Notes: generated by a model from the sequence alone, not told the origin. Positions 1 to 9,286 are shown, counted from the first letter of the stretch. The stretch: 64,000 nucleotides of DNA from an uncultured Wohlfahrtiimonas sp. (GCA_947630895.1 CANRJJ010000001.1:1-64000), one strand, 5' to 3'. Translations and numbers: made by a program.

Positions 1-47
1 TCATTAATGGCGTGTTCTATATCAAAATATAAAGTTAGATTTTCCAT
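1..47 (-). CDS. 5' end of an unknown gene, possibly a Doc-like toxin (partial)
   Basis: An ATG at 47-45 follows the stop codon of the next gene (48-50) with no gap, which suggests translational coupling. Only about 15 codons lie inside the window, starting MENLTLYFDIEHAI. The beginning resembles the N-terminus of some death-on-curing (Doc/Fic-fold) toxins, which are often found beside type I restriction-modification genes with a DNA-binding partner. That reading is weak because no catalytic motif is in view; hsdR or another gene is equally possible. Confidence 0.45.
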   Translation of the reverse strand, partial: MENLTLYFDIEHAIN

Positions 48-1064
48 TTAGCGATCTTTTAAGCGCTTTAAAACCGCTAAAGTTTCTGGATCTGAAAGTC
101 GTTCTTCAAGGGATTTGCTCGTTTCCCCTAAAAACTTATCAAAATCACTTTGTGGCACAGATTGGATATAGCTTTCTAGTTTTTGGTGCAGTGCATCCCT
201 AAAACATAAATCACGGCTTGCCATTTTGACTCTGGCATCATGAATATGCGGTAGTAAATACGGATTCTTTGCAGCTTTGTCGATAATTGTATCAAGTTCA
301 GCCGTTGTTAATTTCCGCCCTAATGCTTGTGCTGTTTCTTTCATTTCAACCGCTAAACCATGTTCAAAGCTAGAAATCGCAGTGAGCACTTCGGCATACA
401 TCGTTTCCCTGACTTTATCATTTTTTTGGAGAGCCAAAATTTTCTTATATTCAGCTGCTTTTTCTAAAAAAACAACCTCATAAATCTTATCTGTATATCG
501 GCTATATTTCCATCGATTGGAATCCAAATAATGATTCAGCGCATCTGTAAATTCCTTGCGGTAGTTATACTCTTTATAAGCCGCAGGCAGGTACGTTTCA
601 TCTCTTTGGTTGATATATTTAGTATGTCCACCTGACTTTTGAGCAATGACATCTAAAACAATATCCAATATCTTGCTTCTGATCTGTTTTGCTTTATCGC
701 TTTCTGTCACAAGCATGGCAAGATTCAAAACGGTTTTAAAGGAAAACACGCCTAATGACGGAGCTTTGGATATGTCGACGACATAGATGTCGTCGACATA
801 AATTTTAAATTCTTTAAGACTTTTACCTTTTAAAATTTTATAGCCATTCTCAATCAACTCATCTTTATGATTTTCGATATATCGGTCAATGGTTCGCTCA
901 TCAACCTCTAAAATCTCTGCAACTTGTGCCTTAGTAAAGATCGCTTCATTCTGCCAATAAACCCCACCTAAATTTAAATGTGTTTCCACTTGTTCAAGTG
1001 CCACATGATTATTCAGAATATTTTGTCGACTGACATTGGATGTTGTCAAATCTTTCGCCATCAT
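48..1064 (-). CDS. DNA-binding protein of a type I R-M locus, possible antitoxin
   Basis: A 338-residue soluble protein. An N-terminal helix-turn-helix is likely around residues 45-75 ([19 protein letters not shown]), followed by a KilA/BRO-like central part that interprets a short peptide cue ([12 protein letters not shown]) and a helical C-terminal half. Its start overlaps the HsdM-HsdS stop in an ATGA junction, so the two are co-translated, and the next gene begins directly after its stop. Uncharacterised proteins of this kind are commonly seen inside type I R-M operons next to Doc-like toxins. I infer an antitoxin or regulatory role. It is not an HsdR: there are no helicase or nuclease motifs. 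Confidence 0.6.
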   Translation of the reverse strand: MMAKDLTTSNVSRQNILNNHVALEQVETHLNLGGVYWQNEAIFTKAQVAEILEVDERTIDRYIENHKDELIENGYKILKGKSLKEFKIYVDDIYVVDISKAPSLGVFSFKTVLNLAMLVTESDKAKQIRSKILDIVLDVIAQKSGGHTKYINQRDETYLPAAYKEYNYRKEFTDALNHYLDSNRWKYSRYTDKIYEVVFLEKAAEYKKILALQKNDKVRETMYAEVLTAISSFEHGLAVEMKETAQALGRKLTTAELDTIIDKAAKNPYLLPHIHDARVKMASRDLCFRDALHQKLESYIQSVPQSDFDKFLGETSKSLEERLSDPETLAVLKRLKDR

Positions 1065-3262
1065 TTCACCTCTTCAGGCTTCGGAAAGCTCAACAATAAA
1101 TTACGATAATACTCATATTGTGATTGTCTTGCTTTTATCTCTAAATTTAATTCAGAAGATATATCTTTAATAAATGGTGTAAATAAATCAAGAATCTCAA
1201 CAATTTTTTCTTGTATACAAACAGATGGAACTGGTATTCGAATAGTTTTAAACCTAGCTTTGGATAAATTAATTCTAGTTACGCCATTTCCTGTTTTAAT
1301 AATTTGACTTCTTACTAATTCACAACGAAATAGATATTTAGAGAACTCAGGAATAATATCAATATTTTTATTAAATCTAATACCAAACGAGAAACTATTT
1401 AAATACACTCTACAATCAAATTTTGTTGTTACTGCTGATGACATGCCTATTTCTAACGCTGTTTCAGAAGATGCTGTAAATAAAACATCACCATACTCCA
1501 CTGTATTTTGCCTTTCTGTTTGTGATATTTTCACAGAATCTAAATAATTTTCATCTACTTCAATATTATTAAATATATTTTTATAAGGCACATATCTACA
1601 ATTACCATGCTGAAAATCATCCTTACTCTTTCCCGTTAATCCGCCATAAATTTCAGCTATTTCGCCTATTTCATACCATCGCATATCAGGACTATTCAAA
1701 ATCTCATCTATCTCTGCATGTAATTTAGAAAGCAAAGCTTCAATATTCCCTCTTAGCTCTGTTGTTTTTTGAATCATAGAAGTTAATTGACTATTTAACT
1801 GATTAATATTTATTTCTTGTTTTAGATTTTTTGCGTCAATGTAAGATGTAACTACAAGATTATAATCATTCTCCACAATATCATCATAATCAATAAGTTT
1901 GGCTACATATTCTATATTTTCTTTCTTAGCAAAGATGGTCAGAATCTTTTGAATATGATGAGGCTCTAAAATATTATTATTTGTAACTGGAGTAAAGAAA
2001 TCTTCACCACTTGCATCAATGAAATGAATATCAGTATTTTTCTTATTTTTGGCCAACACCAAAATATTCACAGAAATAGATGTACCAAAGAACAGATTAG
2101 GCGGTAATGAAATCACTGTTTCAATGTAGTTGTTGTCCACAAGGTATTTACGGATTGTGCGCTCTTTACCACCACGATAAAAAATACCAGGGAAGGTGAC
2201 GATTGCCGCACGGCCTTTAGCAGATAAATAACTGAGCGTATGCATTATGAATGCAAAGTCAGCTTTTGAATTAGGTGATAAAACACCTGCGGGTGCATAT
2301 CTTTCATCATTGATTAATGTCGGATCATTATCCCCAACCCACTTAATCGAATAAGGTGGATTCGATACAATGGCATCAAACGGCTTATCATCACCAAATT
2401 GAGGATTGATCAAAGTATCACCGAGCTTAATGTTAAATTTATCGTAGTTGATGTTATGTAAAAACATATTCATACGCGCAAGGTTATACGTTGTATGATT
2501 GATCTCTTGGCCATAGAAACCATCTTCAATGATGTGTTTATCAAACTGCTTTTTAGCTTGCAATAGCAATGAGCCTGAACCACAGGCAGGATCATAAATT
2601 TTATTGATTTTATCTTGGCCATGAATCGCAATTTGAGCGATCAAATTAGAAACTGTTTGCGGTGTGAAAAATTCACCACCTGATTTCCCTGCATTAGCTG
2701 CATAGTTAGAGATTAAGAACTCATAAGCATCACCAAATAGATCAATTTCATTTTCATCAAATTGGCGACCAAAATTTAACTCTTCAACGCCTTTTAATAC
2801 TGCTGCTAAGCGTTTATTTTTATCTGTAACAGTATTACCCAAACGATTGCTTGTGGTATCAAAGTCAGCAAACAATCCTTTAATATCATCTTCTGATGGA
2901 AAACCAATGGCTGAGTTTTCAATGCTTGCAAAAATCTCAGCTAAATCCGTATTCAGATGATCATTAGTATTGGCATTTGCTGCAACATTGGCAAACAATT
3001 GGCTTGGATAAATGAAGTAACCTTTGGTTCTAATGGCGTCTTCTTTTATTGCATCTGTAATGACTGAATCAGGCATTTCTGCATATTTAATGCTTTCATC
3101 ACCTGCTTCAATATAGATTGAAAAATTTTCACTGATGAAACGATAGAATAAAGCACCTAGAACATACTGCTTAAAGTCCCAACCATCAACAGAACCCCTA
3201 ACTTCACCTGCAATTTGCCAAATACGGCGTTGTAATTCTTGACGTTGTTGAGCGCTAGTCAT
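1061..3262 (-). CDS. Type I restriction-modification HsdM-HsdS fusion with one recognition domain
   Basis: This protein of about 733 residues joins a complete N6-adenine methyltransferase to a half specificity subunit. From the chosen start it shows the HsdM helical N-domain (about 1-150), GGEFFTP near 195, the SAM motif DPACGSG near 224 and the catalytic NPPY near 301. The HsdM part ends near 500. After a coiled-coil linker a single HsdS target-recognition domain begins near 527 ([14 protein letters not shown]) and ends with an S-type helix. The start is placed at 3262 because AAGGAAG lies just upstream; an open extension of 25 codons upstream has no such site. Separate HsdM and two-TRD HsdS are the usual layout, so two copies would probably pair to build a full specificity unit. 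No hsdR is visible; it may lie left of the window. Confidence 0.88.
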   Translation of the reverse strand: MTSAQQRQELQRRIWQIAGEVRGSVDGWDFKQYVLGALFYRFISENFSIYIEAGDESIKYAEMPDSVITDAIKEDAIRTKGYFIYPSQLFANVAANANTNDHLNTDLAEIFASIENSAIGFPSEDDIKGLFADFDTTSNRLGNTVTDKNKRLAAVLKGVEELNFGRQFDENEIDLFGDAYEFLISNYAANAGKSGGEFFTPQTVSNLIAQIAIHGQDKINKIYDPACGSGSLLLQAKKQFDKHIIEDGFYGQEINHTTYNLARMNMFLHNINYDKFNIKLGDTLINPQFGDDKPFDAIVSNPPYSIKWVGDNDPTLINDERYAPAGVLSPNSKADFAFIMHTLSYLSAKGRAAIVTFPGIFYRGGKERTIRKYLVDNNYIETVISLPPNLFFGTSISVNILVLAKNKKNTDIHFIDASGEDFFTPVTNNNILEPHHIQKILTIFAKKENIEYVAKLIDYDDIVENDYNLVVTSYIDAKNLKQEININQLNSQLTSMIQKTTELRGNIEALLSKLHAEIDEILNSPDMRWYEIGEIAEIYGGLTGKSKDDFQHGNCRYVPYKNIFNNIEVDENYLDSVKISQTERQNTVEYGDVLFTASSETALEIGMSSAVTTKFDCRVYLNSFSFGIRFNKNIDIIPEFSKYLFRCELVRSQIIKTGNGVTRINLSKARFKTIRIPVPSVCIQEKIVEILDLFTPFIKDISSELNLEIKARQSQYEYYRNLLLSFPKPEEVK

Positions 3263-3356
3263 TATATACTTCCTTATACAATCTGATTCAGTAAAATAAT
3301 TCACGATCATACCAAAATCAGCAATATTTGGTAGCACTCAAGCAACTTCTCAATAT

Positions 3357-4352
3357 TTATCCCAATCTATCGGCTAGCTCTGAAACAGTTGGGTTGTAAT
3401 AGATCATTAATGACTTTGTATCACGATGTCCAATAACTTTAGCTAAATCTAATACGTCTAATTTTCGAGCCAATCTTGTACACGCTTCATGGCGTGAATC
3501 ATGAAATGTTAAATCAATGATATTGCATTCTTTGACTGCTTTTCTAAAAGTTGTGCAAACCGTATCAGCTGTAATATTGAATATATTGCCATGACTTTTA
3601 GGATTCATTAATTCAAATAACTCTCGTGCTCTTGAAGATAAAGGCACTTGCCTTCTATCGCCATTCTTTGTGGCTAATAACGTCACTGATCGCTCTCTTA
3701 ATGATACCTGTGACCAATCTAATGTAGCAATTTCAGATTGGCGCATTGCTGTTTCTAAAGCCAACAGAAATATCAATCCAACTTTATGTTTTTGCATTGT
3801 TGGTGGTTGATCAGCAAATTCTAGATTTTCTAATAGTAATTTAACTTCAAAATCAGATATACGTCTATTTCGTGGCGGTGGTGGCGTTAATCGCTTTAAA
3901 TCACGAGTGGGATTTTTCTCCATCCAATTCCATTCAATTCTAGCCATTTCAAATACAGCACTGAGCAAGGATATTTCACGATTTTTCGATGAATTAGAAA
4001 TATTACGGCTGTTACGCCATGTTGCAATATCTCTTGTAATCAGCGTATGCAATGGCACCTCTGAAGGAAATGATTTCATTCTGAGAAAGTAATTTAACCG
4101 ATTAATCTCATATTCCTTGCTTTTCTTAGTCGGTGAAACCTCATCACGATAACGGATCACAGCATCCTTAACCTTTTTAGTTGTGTCTATGGCTTGGCTT
4201 TTGCCCAAGCGTAAAGATTTTTCTGTTTTTTCCATCCACATTAAGGCATCTAAGTGACTATTAAAAGTCCTACTTTTAGTTTCTTTAATATAATTTCTTG
4301 TATATTGAGCTCTGGCTAGATATCTTTTACCACGCTTAGTAATACTGCCCAT
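3357..4352 (-). CDS. Tyrosine-recombinase integrase of element 1
   Basis: 331 residues, a normal length for a tRNA-targeting phage integrase. An N-terminal arm-binding region is followed by a SAM-like core-binding domain (about 60-150) and the catalytic domain. Catalytic residues are visible: Arg in ETAMRQSE, the HDSRH box, the His of GHRD, and the nucleophile Tyr in MIYYN. It is clearly homologous to the second integrase at 9473-10471 over the full length, including identical C-terminal stretches (EACTRLARKLDVLDLAK), so it probably recognises the same tRNA-Leu target. A ribosome binding site (AGGAGAGG) precedes the MGS start. It sits 8 bases after the AlpA-like gene and is read in the same direction as the R-M genes downstream. 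Confidence 0.93.
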   Translation of the reverse strand: MGSITKRGKRYLARAQYTRNYIKETKSRTFNSHLDALMWMEKTEKSLRLGKSQAIDTTKKVKDAVIRYRDEVSPTKKSKEYEINRLNYFLRMKSFPSEVPLHTLITRDIATWRNSRNISNSSKNREISLLSAVFEMARIEWNWMEKNPTRDLKRLTPPPPRNRRISDFEVKLLLENLEFADQPPTMQKHKVGLIFLLALETAMRQSEIATLDWSQVSLRERSVTLLATKNGDRRQVPLSSRARELFELMNPKSHGNIFNITADTVCTTFRKAVKECNIIDLTFHDSRHEACTRLARKLDVLDLAKVIGHRDTKSLMIYYNPTVSELADRLG

Positions 4353-4360
4353 ATCCTCTC

Positions 4361-4552
4361 CTAATATGAGTTGTTTCGTTGATTTTCAATGAATGCATCA
4401 ATATCTGCTTCAATCCATCTTGGGTCACCTCTATGACTAAAACGGATAGGATCAGGGAATCCTTCTAACTTAATAATTTGCTGTTTAATGTGGCCAACTG
4501 AAAATTTGAATTTTTCAGCTAAATCAGAGATCGTTAATAGATTTTTACTCAT
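4361..4552 (-). CDS. AlpA-like small DNA-binding protein, probable excision factor
   Basis: A 63-residue winged-helix/HTH protein of the AlpA/excisionase type (LLTISDLAEKFKFSVGHIKQQI, then a GDPRWIEADIDAFI recognition wing). AlpA proteins in P4-like elements activate or assist integrase-mediated excision. The start at 4552 is preferred over one four codons upstream because GAGGA lies at the right distance. It is packed between the helicase gene and the integrase in one operon, and has a counterpart at 11909-12094 in element 2. Confidence 0.8.
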   Translation of the reverse strand: MSKNLLTISDLAEKFKFSVGHIKQQIIKLEGFPDPIRFSHRGDPRWIEADIDAFIENQRNNSY

Positions 4553-4560
4553 GGTTATCC

Positions 4561-6339
4561 TCACTTTTTAAATACATAACAACGCATTGACTTAGATGCG
4601 ATAGGACTACGGACTGTTTTGACTGCGATGAATTGGTGCCTCACTGAGGTTTTAATGATTTTTTTAATTAATTTAATATCCTCAAGGGCTTGATGATTAA
4701 GCCTTGCATGAGGAAAGAACTCATTGAGATGAATTGCTATCTCATCTTCATTAGGTGAGTGATTGAAACTATAAGGCTGATTCGGTTGTACCAAGCTCTC
4801 AAAATATTCATACACATCCCAAAACTGATCTAATGCAGGATGATCACTCACAAGATCCCGCTCACGTTCAATCGCTATTTGATCAATGAAATTTACTACC
4901 TTTTGTTTAGTATTATCAGTAATGGGTAGAATTTCAGATAAAGCTTGTAAACCTGATAGCATCAAACCATGAGTAGATCCTATACGTTCCATTTTGACAC
5001 CTGGCAAAGCCATAATATGATCACGATTACTTTGAAAAGTCCGATCAACAATATCCATAATGAGTTGTTCATTCTTCAATACATAGAATAAAAACCCTGA
5101 AACTTCTTCAACTGATAAACGTGCTAAATAACTAGCAGCCTCTCGTGATTGTGCATTGTGTTGTGAACGATCAAAATTTAAGTAAACCAAACGAGATAAA
5201 ATGGCTTCTGACCCTGATACTTTCTGATTTTGAGAAATCACTACAGAACCTTTAAACGGTTCATCATCTGTAATGTTGGTATGATCTTTTACTGCTTTAA
5301 CACGAGGTGATCGACCATTAAATAATGGTTTCAATTCTTCAAAGCTAAAAGCCTTCTGTTTATGATTTGGACTATTTGGATCATTAATATCTCCTTCTAT
5401 AAATACTACAGGTAAATTGGATACTTGAGCTAAGGTTCGAGAACGTCCAACTCTAGTTGATGTGGTTGGATTGATGCCTTCATAGGATGAACGACCCACC
5501 AATGACCACAAAAACTCAATCAATAATGATTTGCCAGCACCGGCATCACCTGTTACTTCCAAAAAAGGAAACATCCCATATTTAAAACGTATTTGCTCTG
5601 CAAACAGAGAAAGCATCCAATAAGTTAGCGCCAATAAACCCTTATCACCAAAAACAGTGATAAAAGCATCGAACCATTCATTTTTATACTCAGTACTTGG
5701 ATTAAAATTGGATAACTCAAACGTACTTTTGACGTAACAATGTGGTAACACAAAAAAATCATCTGAATTTTTTTGATATAGCATACCTTGATAAACTGCA
5801 TGATCAGGATAAATATAAGCTTGAATATCGCTGAAATAGCCTACATAAGGTATCGTCTGTACTGTTTTAACTAATGGTGCTTGATCCAAAAATATTCTAT
5901 TTAATTGCTCTGTATTGCCTGTGTAAATTGCACCTGAAAGCGTTGCCATGATTTTTTGTTTAAAATCAGATTTGCTCGACAATTGCTTTGCCGTAAATGC
6001 ACTTTTGGCTTTTTTCGTCTTAGATTGTGCAATTTCTAAGTAATAAATACATTCTTCCGAACCTAATTCTACTTGTGAATATAGAATTGTGATCGAACAA
6101 TTGGCTATTTCACTTAATGCAATATGCTTCGTGAATGTGTTTAATTCAATTGTAGAATCAATAATTTTTAATTTAGTATCATCAACAATACACCAATAGC
6201 TTGTATAGCCAATCGAGACGTAAAAGGCTAAATCTGAGGTATTTGATTGCCACTTTTTAAAACACTCTTTCACCAAAGCCGTATTTGTTAATAGCTCTGG
6301 ATTATGTTGTTTGTTGTACCGTTCTTTTTTCTCTGACAT
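4561..6339 (-). CDS. P4-alpha-like/DUF927-type helicase, lacking the primase half
   Basis: A 592-residue replication ATPase. The P-loop is GDAGAGKS at about residue 265, followed by a Walker-B-like LPVVFIEGD and an arginine-containing box (ILSRLVYLNFD). The sequence aligns along its length with the C-terminal two thirds of the element 2 protein at 12097-14736 (matching SYEGINP/DYEGQNP, MALPGVKMERIGSTHGLML). It has no zinc finger or TOPRIM domain. It may drive replication of element 1 but would need primase activity from elsewhere, such as the host or the neighbouring prophage. It is translated upstream of AlpA and integrase. Confidence 0.82.
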   Translation of the reverse strand: MSEKKERYNKQHNPELLTNTALVKECFKKWQSNTSDLAFYVSIGYTSYWCIVDDTKLKIIDSTIELNTFTKHIALSEIANCSITILYSQVELGSEECIYYLEIAQSKTKKAKSAFTAKQLSSKSDFKQKIMATLSGAIYTGNTEQLNRIFLDQAPLVKTVQTIPYVGYFSDIQAYIYPDHAVYQGMLYQKNSDDFFVLPHCYVKSTFELSNFNPSTEYKNEWFDAFITVFGDKGLLALTYWMLSLFAEQIRFKYGMFPFLEVTGDAGAGKSLLIEFLWSLVGRSSYEGINPTTSTRVGRSRTLAQVSNLPVVFIEGDINDPNSPNHKQKAFSFEELKPLFNGRSPRVKAVKDHTNITDDEPFKGSVVISQNQKVSGSEAILSRLVYLNFDRSQHNAQSREAASYLARLSVEEVSGFLFYVLKNEQLIMDIVDRTFQSNRDHIMALPGVKMERIGSTHGLMLSGLQALSEILPITDNTKQKVVNFIDQIAIERERDLVSDHPALDQFWDVYEYFESLVQPNQPYSFNHSPNEDEIAIHLNEFFPHARLNHQALEDIKLIKKIIKTSVRHQFIAVKTVRSPIASKSMRCYVFKK

Positions 6340-6479
6340 GGACTTTCCTATATTTCAGGCAAAAGAATCCCGTAATCACTAAAACCAAAGTTTCAGTAAT
6401 TGATTGATAAAAATTTAGATAAAAGCATCCCCTAGCTAGTTAAAACTATTCTTTAAAATTAAGGGATTAATTGCTTAGA

Positions 6480-6650
6480 CTATGCTTGTTTCATTTGCTC
6501 ATCTATTGCATTTTTGATGATCAAATAGCAATAAGTTGATAAAGGGATCCCCTTAGATGCAGATTCTTCTTTCAACATTCGAATTTCTTCAGGTAAGAAT
6601 CGAACATTGACAACTTCCGTCCGCTTAATTGGATTAATCTTCTGTATCAT
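6480..6650 (-). CDS. Small ribbon-helix-helix (Arc/MetJ type) regulator
   Basis: A 56-residue protein translated from the minus strand. The strand EVVNVRFLPEE is followed by two helices (IRMLKEESASKG, STYCYLIIKNAI), the RHH layout. It is the first gene of the leftward operon of element 1 and sits directly opposite the HTH repressor gene across a 103-base control region. A similar 55-residue RHH protein occupies the same position in element 2 (15971-16138). A role as early-operon regulator or autorepressor is inferred. Confidence 0.72.
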   Translation of the reverse strand: MIQKINPIKRTEVVNVRFLPEEIRMLKEESASKGIPLSTYCYLIIKNAIDEQMKQA

Positions 6651-6753
6651 ATAAAATTTACCTTTAATTCTAGCTATCCACTATAATAGCTACTCATTTA
6701 GATATGATAATAGTAAACAAAGTTTTACTTGTCAATTAATTTTAAGGTAATCA
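6651..6753. promoter_or_regulatory. Divergent early control region of element 1
   Basis: This stretch separates the RHH gene (minus) from the HTH repressor gene (plus) and must hold both promoters. Visible features are a direct repeat TAGCTA at 6671 and 6687 (16 bases apart) and an inverted repeat AGTAAA/TTTTACT around 6712-6728. Layout and position match the operator region 16139-16293 of element 2, but the repeat sequences differ, which suggests separate immunity. Confidence 0.55.
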
Positions 6754-7065
6754 ATGTTTGGCTCTCGACTAAAAGAAGAACGTAACAAAGTAAAACTTTC
6801 ACAAGAAGTATTTGGTGCGATTGCGGGCGTAAGTAAACAATCGCAGATTAATTATGAAAAAGGTGAGCGTTACCCTGATCTAAAGTACCTACAAAACATT
6901 GCGGAACTGGGCTGTGATGTGCAATATATTATTACAGGTATTTCATCGTCTTCTCTCATTTCTAAAGAACATTCAGAAATACTTAACTTATTTAACAATG
7001 CTGATCCCTCTCTACAAAAAGCAGCTATTCAAGTACTTAATACTAAACTTGGTAAGGACTCATAA
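6754..7065 (+). CDS. Cro/CI-type HTH repressor lacking the protease domain
   Basis: A 103-residue XRE-family protein. The HTH (residues 1-60: LKEERNKVKLSQEVFGAIAG, QINYEKGERYPDL) is closely similar to the N-terminus of the 233-residue repressor at 16294, including the C-terminal cap GCDVQYIITG. It stops shortly after the HTH and has no S24 peptidase. It could be a constitutive repressor not cleaved in the SOS response, or depend on another signal. The next gene starts 3 bases after its stop. Confidence 0.8.
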   Translation: MFGSRLKEERNKVKLSQEVFGAIAGVSKQSQINYEKGERYPDLKYLQNIAELGCDVQYIITGISSSSLISKEHSEILNLFNNADPSLQKAAIQVLNTKLGKDS

Positions 7066-7068
7066 ATA

Positions 7069-7374
7069 ATGAAACACGACGAAAAACGAACTCTAAATGT
7101 TATCGATCATGATATAAAAAAAGCAGTGAATAAAAATATATACTCACAATACAAAACTCATATTCTTGTGAGTATATTTTTAACTGTATTACTCTTGATT
7201 TCATCTCTGATAACATCCCACTCTTCTGCTGCCACACCATCGGTTGCATTTATCATTGGTTGCTTATTCATGGTAATGACTATCGTATTAAATAAACTAT
7301 ACAAAAAAGCTCGCCAACAAGAGCAAAACTCTATGATAGAAATCCAACAAGCTGTAAAAAGCTTTTATTCCTAA
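7069..7374 (+). CDS. Small membrane protein with two transmembrane segments
   Basis: 101 residues. A charged cytoplasmic N-terminus is followed by hydrophobic segments at about 33-52 and 60-80, then a charged tail. It is co-transcribed with the element 1 repressor. I do not recognise the family. Its place beside the lysogeny repressor suggests a lysogenic-state function such as exclusion of other phages, but nothing in the sequence proves that. Confidence 0.55.
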   Translation: MKHDEKRTLNVIDHDIKKAVNKNIYSQYKTHILVSIFLTVLLLISSLITSHSSAATPSVAFIIGCLFMVMTIVLNKLYKKARQQEQNSMIEIQQAVKSFYS

Positions 7375-7439
7375 TCTGATACATAATTACACAGTGTACT
7401 TGTATAAGAAATCGTTAGATTTTAATTTTCTAAAGGGTA

Positions 7440-7512
7440 TTAGGGCTTTGCCCTAAGCACTACGCATGGCATATCCAAAATATATTTTTGATATCATGCG
7501 TAATCGTGCCTA
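7440..7512. other. Nested inverted repeats, candidate transfer origin (oriT)
   Basis: A perfect 7-base-pair hairpin TTAGGGC-TTT-GCCCTAA (7440-7456) is directly followed by a larger imperfect inverted repeat. Its arms GCAC and TACGCATG (7457-7468) match CATGCGTA (7495-7502) and GTGC (7506-7509). Neither hairpin ends in a T run, so a simple terminator is unlikely. Such paired hairpins occur at oriT sites of mobilizable plasmids, and a MobC-like gene lies about 900 bases downstream. The nick site is not identifiable by eye. Confidence 0.4.
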
Positions 7513-7800
7513 TATTTTTTTGAATTCTCTTTTCTGACTATCTCATAGCATAAATCTAAACTACCAACGACTATAAAAAAATAAATAAATATCAATTATT
7601 TAAATAAAAAATTAGTATGATAATAAAAAATTTATATTATTTAATTTTAGTTTATTTGATTTTTATTGACCATTTTTCTTCATTAACCAAGCTAAATTTT
7701 AGTTAATTTTACTAATTATGATTTTATTTGATTTTTAAGCTTTATCGCAGCTATATAATTGTTATAATGAAAAAATATTAATTATTTTATTGGCACTATA
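7513..7800. other. AT-rich intergenic region with a promoter
   Basis: Very AT-rich. No open frame of note was found. A plausible -10 element (TATAAT) sits near 7762-7767, just upstream of the gene at 7801. Nothing else recognised. Confidence 0.4.
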
Positions 7801-8361
7801 ATGAACTTATATAACAAGTTAGAACGAATTGTTAACGGTGAAGAAAAACTATATTTTTCTAATCTTGCTCGATTTATTGCTTTTTATTTTGATGACATCG
7901 AGAAGCAAATTAAAACACAAACATTACGAGATATTGCATCATCAATTAACCAATTTATAGATCGATCCTTTGAATCCAAAAATTTATTCATTAAATCTAA
8001 CATTAAAGAAAATTCTTTTTATGTTGCCTTTAAAAAAGAAAAAGACAAAAGAAATATGACACAAACTCACCATAGTAAGTCTAGTCATGAGCAGCCTATA
8101 AGATCTGAGAGTATCCAACAACAAGATGATAAATCACTATTAACTAATTTATTAAATGAATGCGGTTATCAACTCGATGATTATTTATGGTTAGAAAAAG
8201 TTCTCGAATACTACCCATTAAACAAAACTGTATTGAAAAAAATATTAACTAATCAGATAAGTGAAGAAGAGCTCAATCAAATAAATTTAAGTAGAATTGA
8301 TCATTTTGAGAATATAAAAAAAGTTAACAACTATATTTCACAAAAACTTCCTGCAAAATAA
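7801..8361 (+). CDS. Hypothetical protein of element 1, linked to the mobC-like gene
   Basis: 186 residues, no signal peptide or membrane segment. An N-terminal helical part (about 1-80) is joined by a Gln/Ser-rich linker (residues 90-115) to a second helical part. The family is not recognised. It lies 48 bases upstream of the MobC-like gene in the same direction, so a relaxosome or replication accessory role is possible but unproven. Base composition is very AT-rich even for this window. Confidence 0.5.
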   Translation: MNLYNKLERIVNGEEKLYFSNLARFIAFYFDDIEKQIKTQTLRDIASSINQFIDRSFESKNLFIKSNIKENSFYVAFKKEKDKRNMTQTHHSKSSHEQPIRSESIQQQDDKSLLTNLLNECGYQLDDYLWLEKVLEYYPLNKTVLKKILTNQISEEELNQINLSRIDHFENIKKVNNYISQKLPAK

Positions 8362-8409
8362 CTTAAAGAATCTGGAATTTTTTTAAATAATCTACAATAC
8401 ACACTCAAT

Positions 8410-8796
8410 ATGCATAAAAAGGTAAGTAATTTGAAAAAACAAAATAGAAGCATCCAAGTAGGCATTAGATTTACAGAAGAAGAATTTGCACCCTATAAAT
8501 CTGCAGCAGAAAAGCTAGGTCTGTCGAATGCTGAATTATTAAGAGCTGTGCTTCTTAATAATTTTGATCCTAAAATACATGACAAGAAAACCAGAAAAGA
8601 CATCGAGAAACTGCTTTTTTATTTTAATAAGGCTAGTAACAATATCAATCAATTAGCTAAAGTTATTAATACTCAAGCTAAGACTAGCAATATAGATACA
8701 AAAAAATTAATTCAGTTTTACTCAAAATTAAATAGAGTTTATGACAGCTTTGAAAATGGTATCGAACATGCAAAAAAATCAAGTGATCCACGCTAA
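8410..8796 (+). CDS. MobC-like relaxosome accessory protein
   Basis: 128 residues. The N-terminal part (SIQVGIRFTEEEFAPYKSAAEKLGLSNAELLRAVLL) has a ribbon-helix-helix pattern, and the C-terminal half carries LLFYFNKASNNINQLAKVIN, the signature region of MobC family proteins of mobilizable plasmids and islands. MobC helps the relaxase open oriT. No relaxase gene is present in the visible part of element 1, so it would have to be supplied in trans or lie left of the window. A start nine codons further in is possible. It is unusual next to phage-type integrase and replication genes. Confidence 0.72.
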   Translation: MHKKVSNLKKQNRSIQVGIRFTEEEFAPYKSAAEKLGLSNAELLRAVLLNNFDPKIHDKKTRKDIEKLLFYFNKASNNINQLAKVINTQAKTSNIDTKKLIQFYSKLNRVYDSFENGIEHAKKSSDPR

Positions 8797-8870
8797 GATT
8801 TAAGCATCATCTTCTAATTGGCTTATTAATTACTATAAATAATATACAAAAGAGATAAACGTTCTTCTTT

Positions 8871-8885
8871 TTGGCTTTAAGCCAA
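8871..8885. repeat. Perfect inverted repeat after the mobC-like gene
   Basis: TTGGCTT-T-AAGCCAA, 7-base arms around a single base. It follows a T-rich run and lies 75 bases after the stop at 8796. A protein-binding site is more likely than a hairpin because the loop is one base. Confidence 0.4.
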
Positions 8886-8983
8886 TACATCGGAAATCCA
8901 TTACAACATAACACTTAGCAAAAACTCTATATAACTAATTGTAATTTATAAATATATTTTGTTATAAAAATCTATTACATGGC

Positions 8984-9157
8984 GTTACAAATATTACATA
9001 TTTCATTACATCATTGATTTTAAATCAAAAATAATCAATTTTGTGTTATCTCAATTTTATAACAATGTAATGAGTTGTAACAAAATTTTATAACAGAAAA
9101 AAATTATAATAATTAATAGGTTATATATTAAATATCATCTTTGTAACGATGTAATGA
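8984..9157. repeat. ATGTAATGA repeat cluster, candidate replication or partition site
   Basis: The motif TCATTACATC (9003-9012) recurs inverted as AATGTAATGA (9064-9073) and GATGTAATGA (9148-9157), with related ATTACAT and TGTAAC words between 8984 and 9147. The region is otherwise extremely AT-rich and has no gene from 8797 to the int2 start at 9473. Its position near the end of element 1 parallels the AATATTAC cluster near the end of element 2. P4-type alpha helicases act on iteron-bearing origins, so this is a candidate origin. Confidence 0.42.
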
Positions 9158-9267
9158 CTTTCCGAAGCATATTAGATATTTTTCAATAGATTTCTTTGGT
9201 TTAAAAACGGTTTTAAATCAGAAACAAACCATCAAAATCAGCAGATGATCAAAAAGTAGTCATTTTA

Positions 9268-9286
9268 TTGAACAGTTTATTGAACA
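9268..9286. repeat. Paired TTGAACA repeats, candidate integrase arm sites of element 1
   Basis: TTGAACA at 9268-9274 and 9280-9286, 12 bases apart, one helical turn. They lie 57-75 bases from the att core. The related word TTGGAAC occurs with similar spacing at both ends of element 2. Arm-type sites of tyrosine integrases are short phased repeats of this kind. Confidence 0.42.

Noticed and set aside
3338-3356. A possible att site just after the element 1 integrase
   Set aside because: Only TTTGGTA resembles the att core; too short to support an element boundary there.
9157-9165. ACTTTCCGA shared with 38771-38779 as a common packaging site of both elements
   Set aside because: A 9-base match between two non-coding stretches of this length is expected by chance.
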